Shown here: positions 28,114 through 37,345 of the stretch, piece by piece | Layout of the letters: each line of letters starts with the position of its first letter | Position numbering within the stretch: the first letter of the stretch is position 1 | Assembly: GCA_002433025.1 (NCBI GenBank) | Contig: DJGZ01000051.1 | Coordinates: forward strand, 1-64,000 | Origin: Bacteroidales bacterium UBA5833 | GTDB taxonomy: Bacteria > Bacteroidota > Bacteroidia > Bacteroidales > Lentimicrobiaceae | DNA length: 64,000 nucleotides | Direction of reading: 5' to 3' | Notes under the pieces: generated by a model | The model's database searches: none | Told to the model about the DNA's origin: nothing | The model's input: only the letters and a program-made list of their open reading frames with translations | Translations under genes and position numbers: made by a program

Positions 28114-29631
28114 ATGAAAGAAGTAAGAGTTAGGTTTGCCCCAAGCCCGACCGGTCCGCTGCACATCGGTGGCGTGCGTACTGCTTTGTATAACTATCTG
28201 TTTGCCAGAAAACATCATGGAAAGTTTCTGCTGCGCATAGAGGATACCGATCAGACCCGTTATGTTCCCGGAGCGGAAGATTATATTATTGAATCGCTGA
28301 AATGGTGCGGGATTACTTACGATGAAGGCGTAGGAATTGGCGGCCCCCATTCACCTTATCGTCAGAGCGAACGAAAGGAATTATATCGTCAGTATGCCGA
28401 TCAGCTGGTAAAGGAAGGTCATGCCTACTACGCGTTCGACACACCCGAGGCCCTCGAGGAGATGCGCGAAAGGCTGAAAGCCCGGGGCGTGGCTACTCCG
28501 CAATACGATGCTTTTACCCGGCTGGATATGACCAACTCTCTTACCCTGAGCGAGGAGGAATGCCTGAAACGGATAGCTTCAGGCGAACAATATGTTATCA
28601 GGATTCTTATTCCCGCCGATGAGGAGATTCTGGTGAATGACCTGATCCGGGGCGAAGTAAGCGTTCACTCTTCCCGCCTCGACGATAAGGTGTTGTTCAA
28701 ATCTGATGGCATGCCCACCTATCACCTGGCCAATATCGTCGACGATCACCTGATGGAAATTACCCACGTGATCAGGGGCGAGGAGTGGCTGCCATCGGCG
28801 CCGCTGCATGTGCTTTTATACAAATATCTCGGGTGGGTACCCCCGCAGTTTGCGCACCTTCCGCTACTGCTCAAGCCCGACGGCAACGGTAAGCTGAGCA
28901 AGCGCGACGGCGACCGCCTCGGATTCCCGGTATTCCCGCTGCGCTGGACCGACCCCGTAAGCGGAGAAGTTTCGTCAGGATACCGTGAATCGGGCTACCT
29001 GCCGCAGGCTTTTATCAATATGCTGGCCCTGCTGGGATGGAATCCCGGTACCGAGCAGGAGGTGTTCAGCATGGATGAACTGGTGGAACTGTTCTCCATC
29101 GAAAGGGTCGGGAAATCGGGATCCAAATTCGATCCCGAAAAGGCAAAATGGTTCAACCACCATTACCTCTCTGCACTTGATAATGCAAATGTGGCAGCCC
29201 TGCTCGGAAATTTGCTCGAAGAAAAAGGGCTTGATGCATCACAGGAGTATATTCAGGAAGTTGTAGCCCTTACAAAGGAAAGAGCTGTACTTATTCCCGA
29301 CCTTTATGAACAGTCGTGGTTCTTCTTCTCGGCACCTGATACGTACGACGAAAAAGTGGTTCAGAAATTCTGGAAACCCGAAACCCCTGCCCTTCTTAAA
29401 AATCTGGCAGACCTTCTGAAACAAACCGTTGATTTCTCAGCGGAAAGCCTGGAGACGTCGATCAAAGCCTTTATTCATGATAGTGGTCTCGGTATGGGTC
29501 AGGTAATGAATACCCTCCGTCTGGTGCTTGTTGGCGGAAGCTTCGGACCAGGTGTTGCGGCCATTATTGCCACCCTTGGCAGGGAGGAAACCCTGAAACG
29601 GATTTCCAGGGCTGCGGAAATTATTCAGTAG
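28114..29631 (+). CDS. gltX: Glutamate--tRNA ligase
   Basis: 505 residues, normal length. A class I synthetase that charges tRNA-Glu. Motifs are PSPTGPLHIGG (HIGH-type, about 11-21) and KLSKRDGDRLG (KMSKS-type, about 259-269). glnS is also present in this window, so this enzyme need only charge tRNA-Glu. The start follows a clear -7 box by about 20 bases. The deacylase-like gene follows after 38 bases on the same strand. Confidence 0.98.
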   Translation: MKEVRVRFAPSPTGPLHIGGVRTALYNYLFARKHHGKFLLRIEDTDQTRYVPGAEDYIIESLKWCGITYDEGVGIGGPHSPYRQSERKELYRQYADQLVKEGHAYYAFDTPEALEEMRERLKARGVATPQYDAFTRLDMTNSLTLSEEECLKRIASGEQYVIRILIPADEEILVNDLIRGEVSVHSSRLDDKVLFKSDGMPTYHLANIVDDHLMEITHVIRGEEWLPSAPLHVLLYKYLGWVPPQFAHLPLLLKPDGNGKLSKRDGDRLGFPVFPLRWTDPVSGEVSSGYRESGYLPQAFINMLALLGWNPGTEQEVFSMDELVELFSIERVGKSGSKFDPEKAKWFNHHYLSALDNANVAALLGNLLEEKGLDASQEYIQEVVALTKERAVLIPDLYEQSWFFFSAPDTYDEKVVQKFWKPETPALLKNLADLLKQTVDFSAESLETSIKAFIHDSGLGMGQVMNTLRLVLVGGSFGPGVAAIIATLGREETLKRISRAAEIIQ

Positions 29632-29669
29632 AACAGGAATAACAGTTGTTTTAAAATATTTAAGTTGCC

Positions 29670-30182
29670 GTGAACGGAGATCCGCTGCTTTATCAGAAAC
29701 TGGATGAACTGGGTATTCCCTTCGAATATCACGAGCACCCCCCGGCGCCTACCATTGAAATCGCGGTACAGTACTGGAAGGATATAGAGGAAACCTCCCA
29801 CTGCAAGAATCTTTTTTTCAGGAATCACAAAGGAAACCGGCATTACCTGGTGATAGTTGATCACCGCCGCTCACTGGCCATTCACGATCTGGAAAAGAGG
29901 CTGAAACAGGGTAAACTGAGTTTTGCCTCCGGGGAGCGCATGCAACGTTACCTGGGGCTGAACCCAGGCTCGGTTTCTCCGTTCGGGCTCATTCACGATC
30001 CCGCTCAGCATGTGTATCTGTTTCTGGATAAAAACCTGAAAAATCTGCCGAAAATCAGTTTTCACCCGAACGATAATACTGCATCCCTGGTAATCCGGTT
30101 CAGCGATTTTCTGCGATTTCTGGATCATTGCGGCAACGGATACGAGTTTATAGAACTCTATTCGCCGGAGGATGTGATGTAA
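29670..30182 (+). CDS. ProX/YbaK-type aminoacyl-tRNA deacylase
   Basis: 170 residues. It begins with GTG: the frame is closed by a stop 9 bases upstream and the next in-frame Met is about residue 90, so GTG is the only credible start. The family (prolyl-tRNA-synthetase-associated / YbaK editing domain) is recognised from YHEHPPAPTIE (about 19-29), the CKNLFFRNHKGNRHYLV segment and GSVSPFGLIHD. ProX-type proteins hydrolyse mischarged Ala-tRNA-Pro in trans. Its place directly after gltX fits a translation-fidelity role. Substrate specificity is inferred. Confidence 0.9.
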   Translation: MNGDPLLYQKLDELGIPFEYHEHPPAPTIEIAVQYWKDIEETSHCKNLFFRNHKGNRHYLVIVDHRRSLAIHDLEKRLKQGKLSFASGERMQRYLGLNPGSVSPFGLIHDPAQHVYLFLDKNLKNLPKISFHPNDNTASLVIRFSDFLRFLDHCGNGYEFIELYSPEDVM

Positions 30183-30237
30183 GGGACGAAGCCGGGCAGG
30201 AAGGCATTGTCCGTGGCTGCCGAACAAACAGTAACAG

Positions 30238-31674
30238 ATGAAACCCTGGAAAATTGCGCTGTTTATTTTGCTGGTAATGGGCGGGCTTCTGCTGGCCACC
30301 CTCTTCAGCCGTCCGGTAAACCTTCCGGGAATGCGCAGTGAAGACGGGTTTGCCGGCGGAAAATTTCTGATCAAATATCCAACCCTTAACACCTTTCTGG
30401 AAACCGGCGCCCCTGTAATGAATACCCGGGTGGATTCCGTAATCACCCTTGCCGGGAAACCCGACGGGGAACTGCGGACCTCTCCTCCTGATTTTTCATC
30501 CATTGATACCGCAGGGCTTGAGCGGATTGTTTATCCCGCCGGGGATCCCGGATTTCCTGTTCGTCTCCGCGCTTTGTTTGAAGGTGAATCATGCAGGATT
30601 CTGCATTACGGCGATTCACAGCTCGAAGGCGACCGCATATCCGGTTACCTGCGGCAGCGGCTGCAAGCCATTTTTGGTGGCAGCGGTCCGGGATTCATTC
30701 CCATAAAACAGGTTTACGAACAGATGGCCGCCCACGTTACCGTGAGCGATAACTGGGAACGCCTGGCAGCATTTGATCCCACACAGGAGCCTGTCGGCGA
30801 TAAAAATTACGGACTGTACGCTTCATTTTCAAGATTTTCAGGAAATCCGTCGCCTTCTTCCGATTCATCCGCCGGCAAAAAAATGCCCCCGAAATCCACT
30901 TTTATACGGATAAATCCATCTTACAGCACCTACCCTGCCCTGAGGAGATTCAATACAATTGGCCTTCATTACGGAAATGCAGATACTCCTGTGAAAGTTG
31001 TAGTACGTTCGGGCGACTCCGTTGTTAATGAAACTGCCCTGATTGCCGATGGGGCGTATCATTGCCTTGAAATCCGCCCGGGCGGCACCCCGGAGGAGCT
31101 GACTTTTATTTTTGGAGGCGGATCAAGCCCTGATTTCTACGGCCTTACCCTCGACGGAGAAAAAGGAATCAGCCTGGACAATATCGCCATGCGCGGGGCC
31201 TCGGGCACCGTTTTCAGCAGGTTGAATCCCGATGCTTTCAGAGCTATGGCCGGACGCCTGAAACCGGAAGTGCTGATTTTTCAATATGGTGGAAATACCG
31301 TGCCATATATGAATGATTCTGCTGCCATTGATGAATACACACGATTCCTTACCGGAAACATCCGATGGGTGAAGAGGCAGATTCCTGATGCCCTGGTTCT
31401 TTTTATCGGACCGGGCGATATGAGTACTATGGTTAACGGAAATATGGTAACCTATCCCCTCCTGCCCTATCTGGATGTGAAGCTCAGGGAGGCCTGCAGC
31501 AGCAACGGATGGGCTTTCTGGAGCATGTTCAGGGCTATGGGCGGGGAAAATGCCATGCCGGCATGGGTTGATCAGGGACTTGCCGCTACCGATTACACAC
31601 ACTTTTCACCCAAAGGCTCCCGGCTGATTGCTGAACTCTTTTTTACTTCACTCTACCTCGACCTGATGCGATGA
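30238..31674 (+). CDS. Membrane-anchored SGNH-hydrolase-like protein
   Basis: 478 residues. One N-terminal membrane helix (about 5-22) and a large extracytoplasmic part. Block I reads HYGDSQLEGD with the nucleophile Ser127 and adjacent Asp126; a GGN in QYGGNTVPYMND (about 353-364) resembles block III; block V is DYTHFSPKG with the Asp and His of the triad (about 454-462). The end overlaps the next SGNH gene by 4 bases, and the MBOAT gene follows. It is probably an O-acyltransferase or esterase of the cassette that acts on a surface glycan or peptidoglycan; the substrate is unknown. Confidence 0.82.
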   Translation: MKPWKIALFILLVMGGLLLATLFSRPVNLPGMRSEDGFAGGKFLIKYPTLNTFLETGAPVMNTRVDSVITLAGKPDGELRTSPPDFSSIDTAGLERIVYPAGDPGFPVRLRALFEGESCRILHYGDSQLEGDRISGYLRQRLQAIFGGSGPGFIPIKQVYEQMAAHVTVSDNWERLAAFDPTQEPVGDKNYGLYASFSRFSGNPSPSSDSSAGKKMPPKSTFIRINPSYSTYPALRRFNTIGLHYGNADTPVKVVVRSGDSVVNETALIADGAYHCLEIRPGGTPEELTFIFGGGSSPDFYGLTLDGEKGISLDNIAMRGASGTVFSRLNPDAFRAMAGRLKPEVLIFQYGGNTVPYMNDSAAIDEYTRFLTGNIRWVKRQIPDALVLFIGPGDMSTMVNGNMVTYPLLPYLDVKLREACSSNGWAFWSMFRAMGGENAMPAWVDQGLAATDYTHFSPKGSRLIAELFFTSLYLDLMR

Positions 31675-32963
31675 GAAAACTATTGATTATACTGCTGATT
31701 TTTGCCCTTTGCCTTCATGCACAGGCACAGCATTACATACTCGACAGCATCCGGCAGGTGCACGGGCAGATTATTGATGAAGAGTATAATACATTTGCAT
31801 ACGCAGATTCATCGCATAGTTTCAGGGTCTTCTTCAGCAAACTCGACAGTCTGTTTGAAGGTCATGAGAAAAACATTCAGATCTTTCACATAGGCGGCTC
31901 TCACATTCAGGCCGATATATATTCGAACAAGGTCAGGGAATACCTTAGAAATATTACACCATTTACCAATGGCCCCAGAGGCCTGATTTTCCCCTACCGC
32001 CTTGCCGGGACAAACAATCCGCTCAATTACAGCATAAAGGGGAACCGGGAACTGTGGAAAGGATTCCGTTCATCGGTCAGCCGAGATACGGCAATATGGG
32101 GTTTGAGCGGCATTGCCGCAACCCTGAATGCGCACGAAGATACCATCCGGATAAAGGCCAACCACAAAGAAAGGGCTAAAAATCCTTACACATTCAATAA
32201 AATCCGGCTTTTTGCAGTTGCGGATTCCTCGGGATACAGCATCACTCCCGCCGATACCGCCCTGGTTTTCACCGGAATTTCGTTTGACCCGGCAAAAGGA
32301 TATTGCGAGATATCGTTACCCGACACCATTTCAGAGGCCGGAATGGTAATCCGTAAAAACGACACGAGCGAAAGGGCTTTTTTCAGCATCACCGGTGTGG
32401 AGCTGCTGAACGATTTTCCCGGAATCAGCTACAGTTCAATTGGTGTTAACGGAGCCAGTTTCAGAAGTTATAACCGGTGTACCCTGTTTTATGAACAACT
32501 GAAGCTTTATAAACCTGATCTGTTCATTATATCCATCGGCACAAACGATGCAGCAGTTAAAAATTTTGATCCGGAGAAATACAGGAATTACTACGATTCC
32601 CTGATTTTGGCCATACAGGCTATAAACCCGGAATGTGCCATACTGCTGACTGTCCCCAACGATTCCTATTACCGGAAAAAGTATCCGAATAAAAACACCG
32701 CCCTGCAACAAACCGTTATACATGAACTTGCCCGGAAACACGGACAGGCGGTTTGGGACTTCTATGCCATAATGGGCGGACTGGGATCATCGCAGCGATG
32801 GTATAACCGAAAACTGATGGTACACGACCGGGTGCATTTTACCGCCGCGGGCTATAGCGTGAAAGGCGATTTGCTTATTACAGCGCTGATCTCACAATGG
32901 GAAAAAACAACGGGACGGCAACCCGCATCCCTCCTTCAACTGATCAAAGACATCCATGAATAG
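31671..32963 (+). CDS. Secreted SGNH/GDSL-family protein with altered block I
   Basis: 430 residues. A signal peptide (1-20, ending HAQAQ). Block I is FHIGGSHIQADI: the Ser (77) is retained but the usual Asp before it is Gly. Block III is intact (ISIGTNDA), and block V is VHDRVHFTAAGY with the Asp-His pair. Its ATG overlaps the previous stop (ATGA arrangement) and its end overlaps the MBOAT start by 8 bases, so the three are translationally coupled. Same broad fold as its neighbour but clearly diverged, so the two probably do different steps, for instance acyl relay and transfer. Confidence 0.83.
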   Translation: MRKLLIILLIFALCLHAQAQHYILDSIRQVHGQIIDEEYNTFAYADSSHSFRVFFSKLDSLFEGHEKNIQIFHIGGSHIQADIYSNKVREYLRNITPFTNGPRGLIFPYRLAGTNNPLNYSIKGNRELWKGFRSSVSRDTAIWGLSGIAATLNAHEDTIRIKANHKERAKNPYTFNKIRLFAVADSSGYSITPADTALVFTGISFDPAKGYCEISLPDTISEAGMVIRKNDTSERAFFSITGVELLNDFPGISYSSIGVNGASFRSYNRCTLFYEQLKLYKPDLFIISIGTNDAAVKNFDPEKYRNYYDSLILAIQAINPECAILLTVPNDSYYRKKYPNKNTALQQTVIHELARKHGQAVWDFYAIMGGLGSSQRWYNRKLMVHDRVHFTAAGYSVKGDLLITALISQWEKTTGRQPASLLQLIKDIHE

Positions 32964-34614
32964 GCTGAAGGAAATATTTGCCTTTTCCGATGAGTTCCCA
33001 CTCATCTTTACCCAGGCCGACTTCTGGATTTTTTTCACGGCATTATACCTTATTTTCCCGCTGATATACAAGCGCATAAAACTGCGCAATACTTACCTCC
33101 TGCTGGTTTCTTTGTTCTTCTACTACAAGACCAGCGGACTGTTTGTCGGGCTGCTTGTCTTTACCACCATCAGTAACTTTTACCTGGGTGCAGGTATCTT
33201 CAACGCGCGCGCGAAAGCCCTGAAACTAAGCCTGCTTTCGCTGAGTGTTGCACTTAATCTGTTTATCCTCAGCTATTTCAAATATTCTTATTTCATCGTC
33301 GACTCACTCAATTATCTTTTCGGAACCAGTTACCATGTATCGCACTGGCTGGCGGAATGGGGCAACAGTATCAGCAATGAAGGATATTTCACGGTTGATA
33401 AAATCATTCTTCCGATCGGGATTTCATTTTACCTTTTTCAAACGATAACTTATTGTGTCGACATATACCATGGCAAGCTCAAACCCCTGGACTCGGTGGC
33501 TGAATTCGGGCTGTTTGTGACATTTTTCCCGCAACTGGTTGCAGGGCCCATTGTCCGGGCCGGAGAATTTATCCCGCAGATCAGCAAACCGACCGTTATT
33601 TCGGCTGCTGATTTTAATTCAGGAACCTTTATGATCCTGAAAGGGCTGCTCAAGAAAATGATTTTTGCCGATTACCTGGCCATGCATTTCATGGACAAGG
33701 TGTTTGATGCTCCGGCCATGTTTTCGGGTTTTACCAACATAATGGCCCTTTTCGGATATTCCCTTCAGATTTACGGTGACTTTTCGGGTTATACCGATAT
33801 TGCCATCGGCCTGGCGCTGCTGATGGGTTTCCGCCTTCCGGTTAACTTCAACTCTCCCTACAAGGCGCAGAATACCTCCGATTTCTGGAGGCGTTGGCAT
33901 ATCTCGCTTTCCTCTTTCCTCAGGGATTATCTTTACATCCCGCTGGGCGGCAACCGCAATGCAACCACCGCCACCGTTGTGATTTCGGTGCTGATCCTTG
34001 CCGGATCCATCCTTGCTTTCAGGGATAAAACTGTTGGGATAACAATCTCAGCCGCCGTTATTATGTTTGTTTCCCTGGCGTTGGCTTTCAAAGGGATGCG
34101 AAAGCATTTCGTGATGAATATCAACATTATGCTTACCATGCTGATCGGCGGATTGTGGCACGGAGCGTCCTGGAAATTTGTGATCTGGGGAGGGCTGAAC
34201 GGACTGGGAATCCTCACCTACAAGTACTGGCGGCGCATCAGTCCGTGGGAAAAGTCGGAACACCGGGCTGCCGTGGTGTGGAAAATCATGCTGACCTTCA
34301 CCTTCATAACCTTTACCCGCCTGTACTTCAGGGGCGAAAGCATGGAACACATTGCCGCCTGGTACCGTCAGGTTGCCGGCAATATGGACTGGAGCAGCGC
34401 GCTGCAAGTACTTTACCAGTACCGGATCGTTTTTGTCATTATGCTGTTTGGATACATCACCCACTGGCTGCCCGTAAGAACCAGGGAAAGCATTGAAAAC
34501 CTCTGGGCAAAAAGCCCGCTGGCACTGAAAGGTATTATTGCAGTAATCACCGGTATTGTCTGTTACCAGGCTTACTCTGCAAGTTTTCAGCCGTTTATCT
34601 ATTTTCAGTTTTAA
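32956..34614 (+). CDS. MBOAT-family O-acyltransferase (AlgI/PatA/DltB-like)
   Basis: 552 residues, about 11-13 membrane helices. MBOAT hallmarks are the DFWRRWHISLSSFLRDY segment with the first His (about 311-327) and GGLWHGASWKFVIWGG with the second catalytic His (about 396-411). Proteins of this group move acyl groups from cytoplasmic donors across the membrane to an SGNH partner, as AlgI with AlgJ/AlgX or PatA with PatB. Here two SGNH genes precede it with overlapping ends, which makes the functional coupling very likely. The acceptor polymer cannot be named from this window. Confidence 0.92.
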   Translation: MNRLKEIFAFSDEFPLIFTQADFWIFFTALYLIFPLIYKRIKLRNTYLLLVSLFFYYKTSGLFVGLLVFTTISNFYLGAGIFNARAKALKLSLLSLSVALNLFILSYFKYSYFIVDSLNYLFGTSYHVSHWLAEWGNSISNEGYFTVDKIILPIGISFYLFQTITYCVDIYHGKLKPLDSVAEFGLFVTFFPQLVAGPIVRAGEFIPQISKPTVISAADFNSGTFMILKGLLKKMIFADYLAMHFMDKVFDAPAMFSGFTNIMALFGYSLQIYGDFSGYTDIAIGLALLMGFRLPVNFNSPYKAQNTSDFWRRWHISLSSFLRDYLYIPLGGNRNATTATVVISVLILAGSILAFRDKTVGITISAAVIMFVSLALAFKGMRKHFVMNINIMLTMLIGGLWHGASWKFVIWGGLNGLGILTYKYWRRISPWEKSEHRAAVVWKIMLTFTFITFTRLYFRGESMEHIAAWYRQVAGNMDWSSALQVLYQYRIVFVIMLFGYITHWLPVRTRESIENLWAKSPLALKGIIAVITGIVCYQAYSASFQPFIYFQF

Positions 34615-34657
34615 GATAAGAGTTAATCAGGACACAAAGCCAGACAGAAAAACCATT

Positions 34658-35737
34658 TTATTCGGACAATCGTTCCATTTCATACAGCGCATATACGGCA
34701 AACGTGGCCAGCCAGTGTTCCCCGGCATAGTTTCCATCGCTGATGGCGCCCAGGGAATGACGGACGTGCTGCATTGCCGCCTGTTGGAATGCCTCGCGGC
34801 TTCCGGGTTCCAGTTTTGATGCAATCATGGCATAGGCCCAGGCCCTCGAAAAATTGAGCCCGTCGAGATGAACCAGTTTACCGTCGGAACGGTCGCCTAC
34901 CCTGGCCGGTTCGTCAAGAAATGCCAGGCCTCCGTCCGGACGGGTAGGCAAAAACTGATGTATCCACGAGCTGAACTCAGCTTCCGGAAGCACCCTTGCC
35001 ATCAGTTCCGCTTCGGTGAAGCAGGGGGAGAAAAAGTCAAATCCCGAAGGTTCCCACCCTATGGGGCAGTTTTCATCGCTCAGGTAAAAATCCCTTACCC
35101 GGGTAACGATCGTTGCTTCGAGGGCCTTATTTTGCGTTGTACGGGCATAATCCAGGGCGAATGCCATGCCGAATGCCGTGTTGGAGTGCTCCCCTACCCT
35201 GACGGGATAAACCAGCTTAGGCAGAAAATCCTGATAATTGCTTACAATGAGGTTAGTGAGTGGCTGAAGGGCCGATTCCCATTCCCTTGCCAGCGGATGA
35301 TCCCAGGTGTGAAGCTCTTCCGCCAGTTTCAACAGCCAGGCCCATCCGTAAGGCCGCTCAAATGTGCGGTTGTTGGAGTCAAGAAAAAATTGCACCTCCA
35401 CCGCGATGTTTTCCGGTCTGAGGTTCTTCGAAAGGGCTTCTTTTATTTGCGCGGCATCCGGGGAATCCGGAAACTTTTTCAGCAGTTTCACCAGCATCCA
35501 GTGGCCATGCACCGCAGAGTGCCAGTCGAAACAACCGTAAAAGGCCGGCCGGTAATCCCTTACCGGCTTCACATCCCTGTCGCTGCCCAGCACTTCCCCG
35601 GGCTTGTTCGGATATTCCTGATGAATGCATTTAAGGGCCATATTTGAAAAATGACCGGCATTTTCCGGTGTCAGAAGAGGTTGCGCAGAGAGGCTTATGG
35701 ATGAAATAATAACGAGCAGTGAAAGAATGGATTTCAT
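34658..35737 (-). CDS. Exported DUF2891 protein
   Basis: 359 residues with a signal peptide (1-18, ending LSAQ). The mature chain matches DUF2891, a mostly helical family, with RDYRPAFYGCFDWHSAVHGHW at about 62-82 and PYGWAWLLKLAEELH at about 129-143; its Asp/His/Trp-rich conserved segments suggest an (alpha/alpha) barrel like those of glycan-active enzymes. It converges on the MBOAT gene (43-base gap) and is divergent from the AAA ATPase. No enzymatic activity is established for the family to my knowledge; a carbohydrate role is a guess from the fold. Confidence 0.87.
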   Translation of the reverse strand: MKSILSLLVIISSISLSAQPLLTPENAGHFSNMALKCIHQEYPNKPGEVLGSDRDVKPVRDYRPAFYGCFDWHSAVHGHWMLVKLLKKFPDSPDAAQIKEALSKNLRPENIAVEVQFFLDSNNRTFERPYGWAWLLKLAEELHTWDHPLAREWESALQPLTNLIVSNYQDFLPKLVYPVRVGEHSNTAFGMAFALDYARTTQNKALEATIVTRVRDFYLSDENCPIGWEPSGFDFFSPCFTEAELMARVLPEAEFSSWIHQFLPTRPDGGLAFLDEPARVGDRSDGKLVHLDGLNFSRAWAYAMIASKLEPGSREAFQQAAMQHVRHSLGAISDGNYAGEHWLATFAVYALYEMERLSE

Positions 35738-35830
35738 AGGTTAAGAGTTTTCTGCAAAATACGGAAAATTTATGGCTGTAGAATAACATGCCGTTGTTGT
35801 TGTAAAGACAAATTACTTAATAAATAAACA

Positions 35831-35860
35831 TTGCTAATGAGAATAATATAATTATATTTG
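35831..35860 (+). promoter_or_regulatory. Promoter of the AAA/DUF4143 ATPase gene
   Basis: TTG at 35831-35833, a 19-base spacer, then TATATTTG at 35853-35860: a near-ideal Bacteroidota promoter. It is flanked by imperfect direct repeats (TTGCTAATGAGAATAA at 35831, TTACTAATGGAAATAA at about 35863) that could form an operator. The leader would be about 15 bases. Confidence 0.72.
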
Positions 35861-35881
35861 CATTACTAATGGAAATAAATC

Positions 35882-37123
35882 ATGGAAAATCATCTGTTGG
35901 AGCAAATTCTTACCGACCAGAGAAATTTGGTTGATCGCAAGGAAAGGGGAATCCGCCGTAAGGTTGACGCAGAACTGCATCTGAAATCATCCCTGATTTC
36001 TGTGATTTCAGGGGTCAGGAGATGCGGAAAATCAACGCTTACCCTGCAACTGGCCGACCAGTATCCCGACTTTCATTTCATCACTTTTGATGATGAACGA
36101 TTGATAAACTTCGGGCTCGATGACTTTAATGCGATGATCGTCCTGATGCGTGCCCAGCGCAACGCCGATGTGCTGGTACTTGACGAAATTCAGCTGGTTG
36201 ACGGATGGGAAAGGTTTGTCAGAAGAATGAATGACGAAGGCGTAAAAGTCATTCTGACCGGAAGCAATGCCAGTTTGCTCAGTTCGGAGCTGGCAACACG
36301 CCTGACCGGACGTTATATCAAAACGGAGTTGTTCCCTTTTTCATTTCATGAGTATTTGATATTGAAGAATACAGATCTGGAGGATAAATCCAGCCTTAAT
36401 TTGGGAAGAATCTGGAAATTCTTTGATGAATATCTTGAAAACGGCGGATTCCCGGAATATCTCAAATCGGGTAACCGCGAATTTCTGAAGAGGGTTTACG
36501 ATGATGTACTTTACCGGGATCTGATCGTAAGGTTCGGGATCAGGAATTCCGCAGGTTTTAAAAACCTGGCGCAATACATTTTTACCAATTTCACCAGCGA
36601 ATTCAATCATCTTACGCTATCTAAAGTGCTGGGAATCAACAGTCCGACAAGCATTAAAGAGTACATTAACTGCCTTGCTGAAGGTTACATGATTTTTGAG
36701 GTTGCGCGTTTCGATTATTCACTTAAAAAGCAATACACACAAAACAAGAAAATTTACGTGATTGACACGGGAATAAGAAATACCATTGCTTTCAGAACAA
36801 CTGCCGATTCAGGGCGGATGCTCGAAAACCTGGTTTTTCTGGAACTCAAAAGACGCAGTCATGAAATATGGTATTATAAGACCAAACGCGATCAGGAAAC
36901 CGATTTTCTGATAAATCCAGCAAATCCGCACTTGATACAGGTTTGTTACAGTCTTCAGGATCCGGTTACCCGGAATCGCGAAATAATTTCGCTCAAAGCG
37001 TGTATGATGGAACTCGGACTAAAAGAGGGTTTGATTGTTACTATGAGTGAAGAATTTAATCTGACCGAAAATGGCCTGGAGATAAAAATTGTTCCTGCCT
37101 GGAAATGGACGCTGGGACTATGA
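35882..37123 (+). CDS. AAA-type ATPase with C-terminal DUF4143 (nuclease-like) domain
   Basis: 413 residues. Walker A is SGVRRCGKSTL (about 41-51), Walker B VLVLDEIQL (about 98-106), sensor region LTGSNASLLSSEL. The C-terminal DUF4143 part (about 205-390) ends in a PD-(D/E)xK-like pattern: LVFLELKRR...IWYYKTKRDQETDFLI. This large bacterial/archaeal family is widespread and mobile between genomes; its function is poorly defined, though defence or DNA-related roles have been proposed. It stands alone with its own strong promoter and is followed by the terminator shared with tRNA-Gln. Confidence 0.92.
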   Translation: MENHLLEQILTDQRNLVDRKERGIRRKVDAELHLKSSLISVISGVRRCGKSTLTLQLADQYPDFHFITFDDERLINFGLDDFNAMIVLMRAQRNADVLVLDEIQLVDGWERFVRRMNDEGVKVILTGSNASLLSSELATRLTGRYIKTELFPFSFHEYLILKNTDLEDKSSLNLGRIWKFFDEYLENGGFPEYLKSGNREFLKRVYDDVLYRDLIVRFGIRNSAGFKNLAQYIFTNFTSEFNHLTLSKVLGINSPTSIKEYINCLAEGYMIFEVARFDYSLKKQYTQNKKIYVIDTGIRNTIAFRTTADSGRMLENLVFLELKRRSHEIWYYKTKRDQETDFLINPANPHLIQVCYSLQDPVTRNREIISLKACMMELGLKEGLIVTMSEEFNLTENGLEIKIVPAWKWTLGL

Positions 37124-37160
37124 GTAATCGGATCAGCATTATCCGGTTTAAAAACATATA

Positions 37161-37192
37161 AAAAAAGCAGCCACTGATTTGTGACTGCTTTT
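37161..37192 (-). terminator. Terminator after tRNA-Gln
   Basis: On the minus strand the hairpin AAAAGCAG...CTGCTTTT (with an extra CAC/GTG pairing around a mismatch) ends in a T run. It can also stop transcripts coming from the convergent ATPase gene. Confidence 0.75.
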
Positions 37193-37200
37193 CGACTGTG

Positions 37201-37273
37201 TTGACCTACCAGGGGTCGAACCTGGACTCTTCTGATCCAGAGTCAGACGTGTTGCCAATTACACCATAGGTCA
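37201..37273 (-). tRNA. tRNA-Gln (anticodon CTG)
   Basis: 73 bases. The acceptor stem TGACCTA/TAGGTCA begins with the U1:A72 pair typical of tRNA-Gln, discriminator A. The anticodon stem TCTGA/TCAGA encloses the loop CTCTGGA, anticodon CTG. The T-arm is CCAGG-TTCGACC-CCTGG-like. CCA is not encoded. It lies 73 bases downstream of glnS on the same strand, yet has its own promoter. Confidence 0.95.
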
Positions 37274-37285
37274 GTAATCGGGCTG

Positions 37286-37317
37286 CAAAAGTAGTAAAAT
37301 GTTATTTGCCTGTGCAA
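37286..37317 (-). promoter_or_regulatory. Promoter of tRNA-Gln
   Basis: On the minus strand: TTG (37317-37315), a 21-base spacer, then TACTTTTG (37293-37286), fitting TAnnTTTG. Transcription would begin a few bases before the tRNA. Confidence 0.62.
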
Positions 37318-37345
37318 ATTTTCAGGCAAAAAGTTCACTAAAATT

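Noticed and set aside
34868..35647. 259-residue open frame antisense to the DUF2891 gene
   Set aside because: The minus-strand gene has a signal peptide and family match; the plus-strand frame is shadow.
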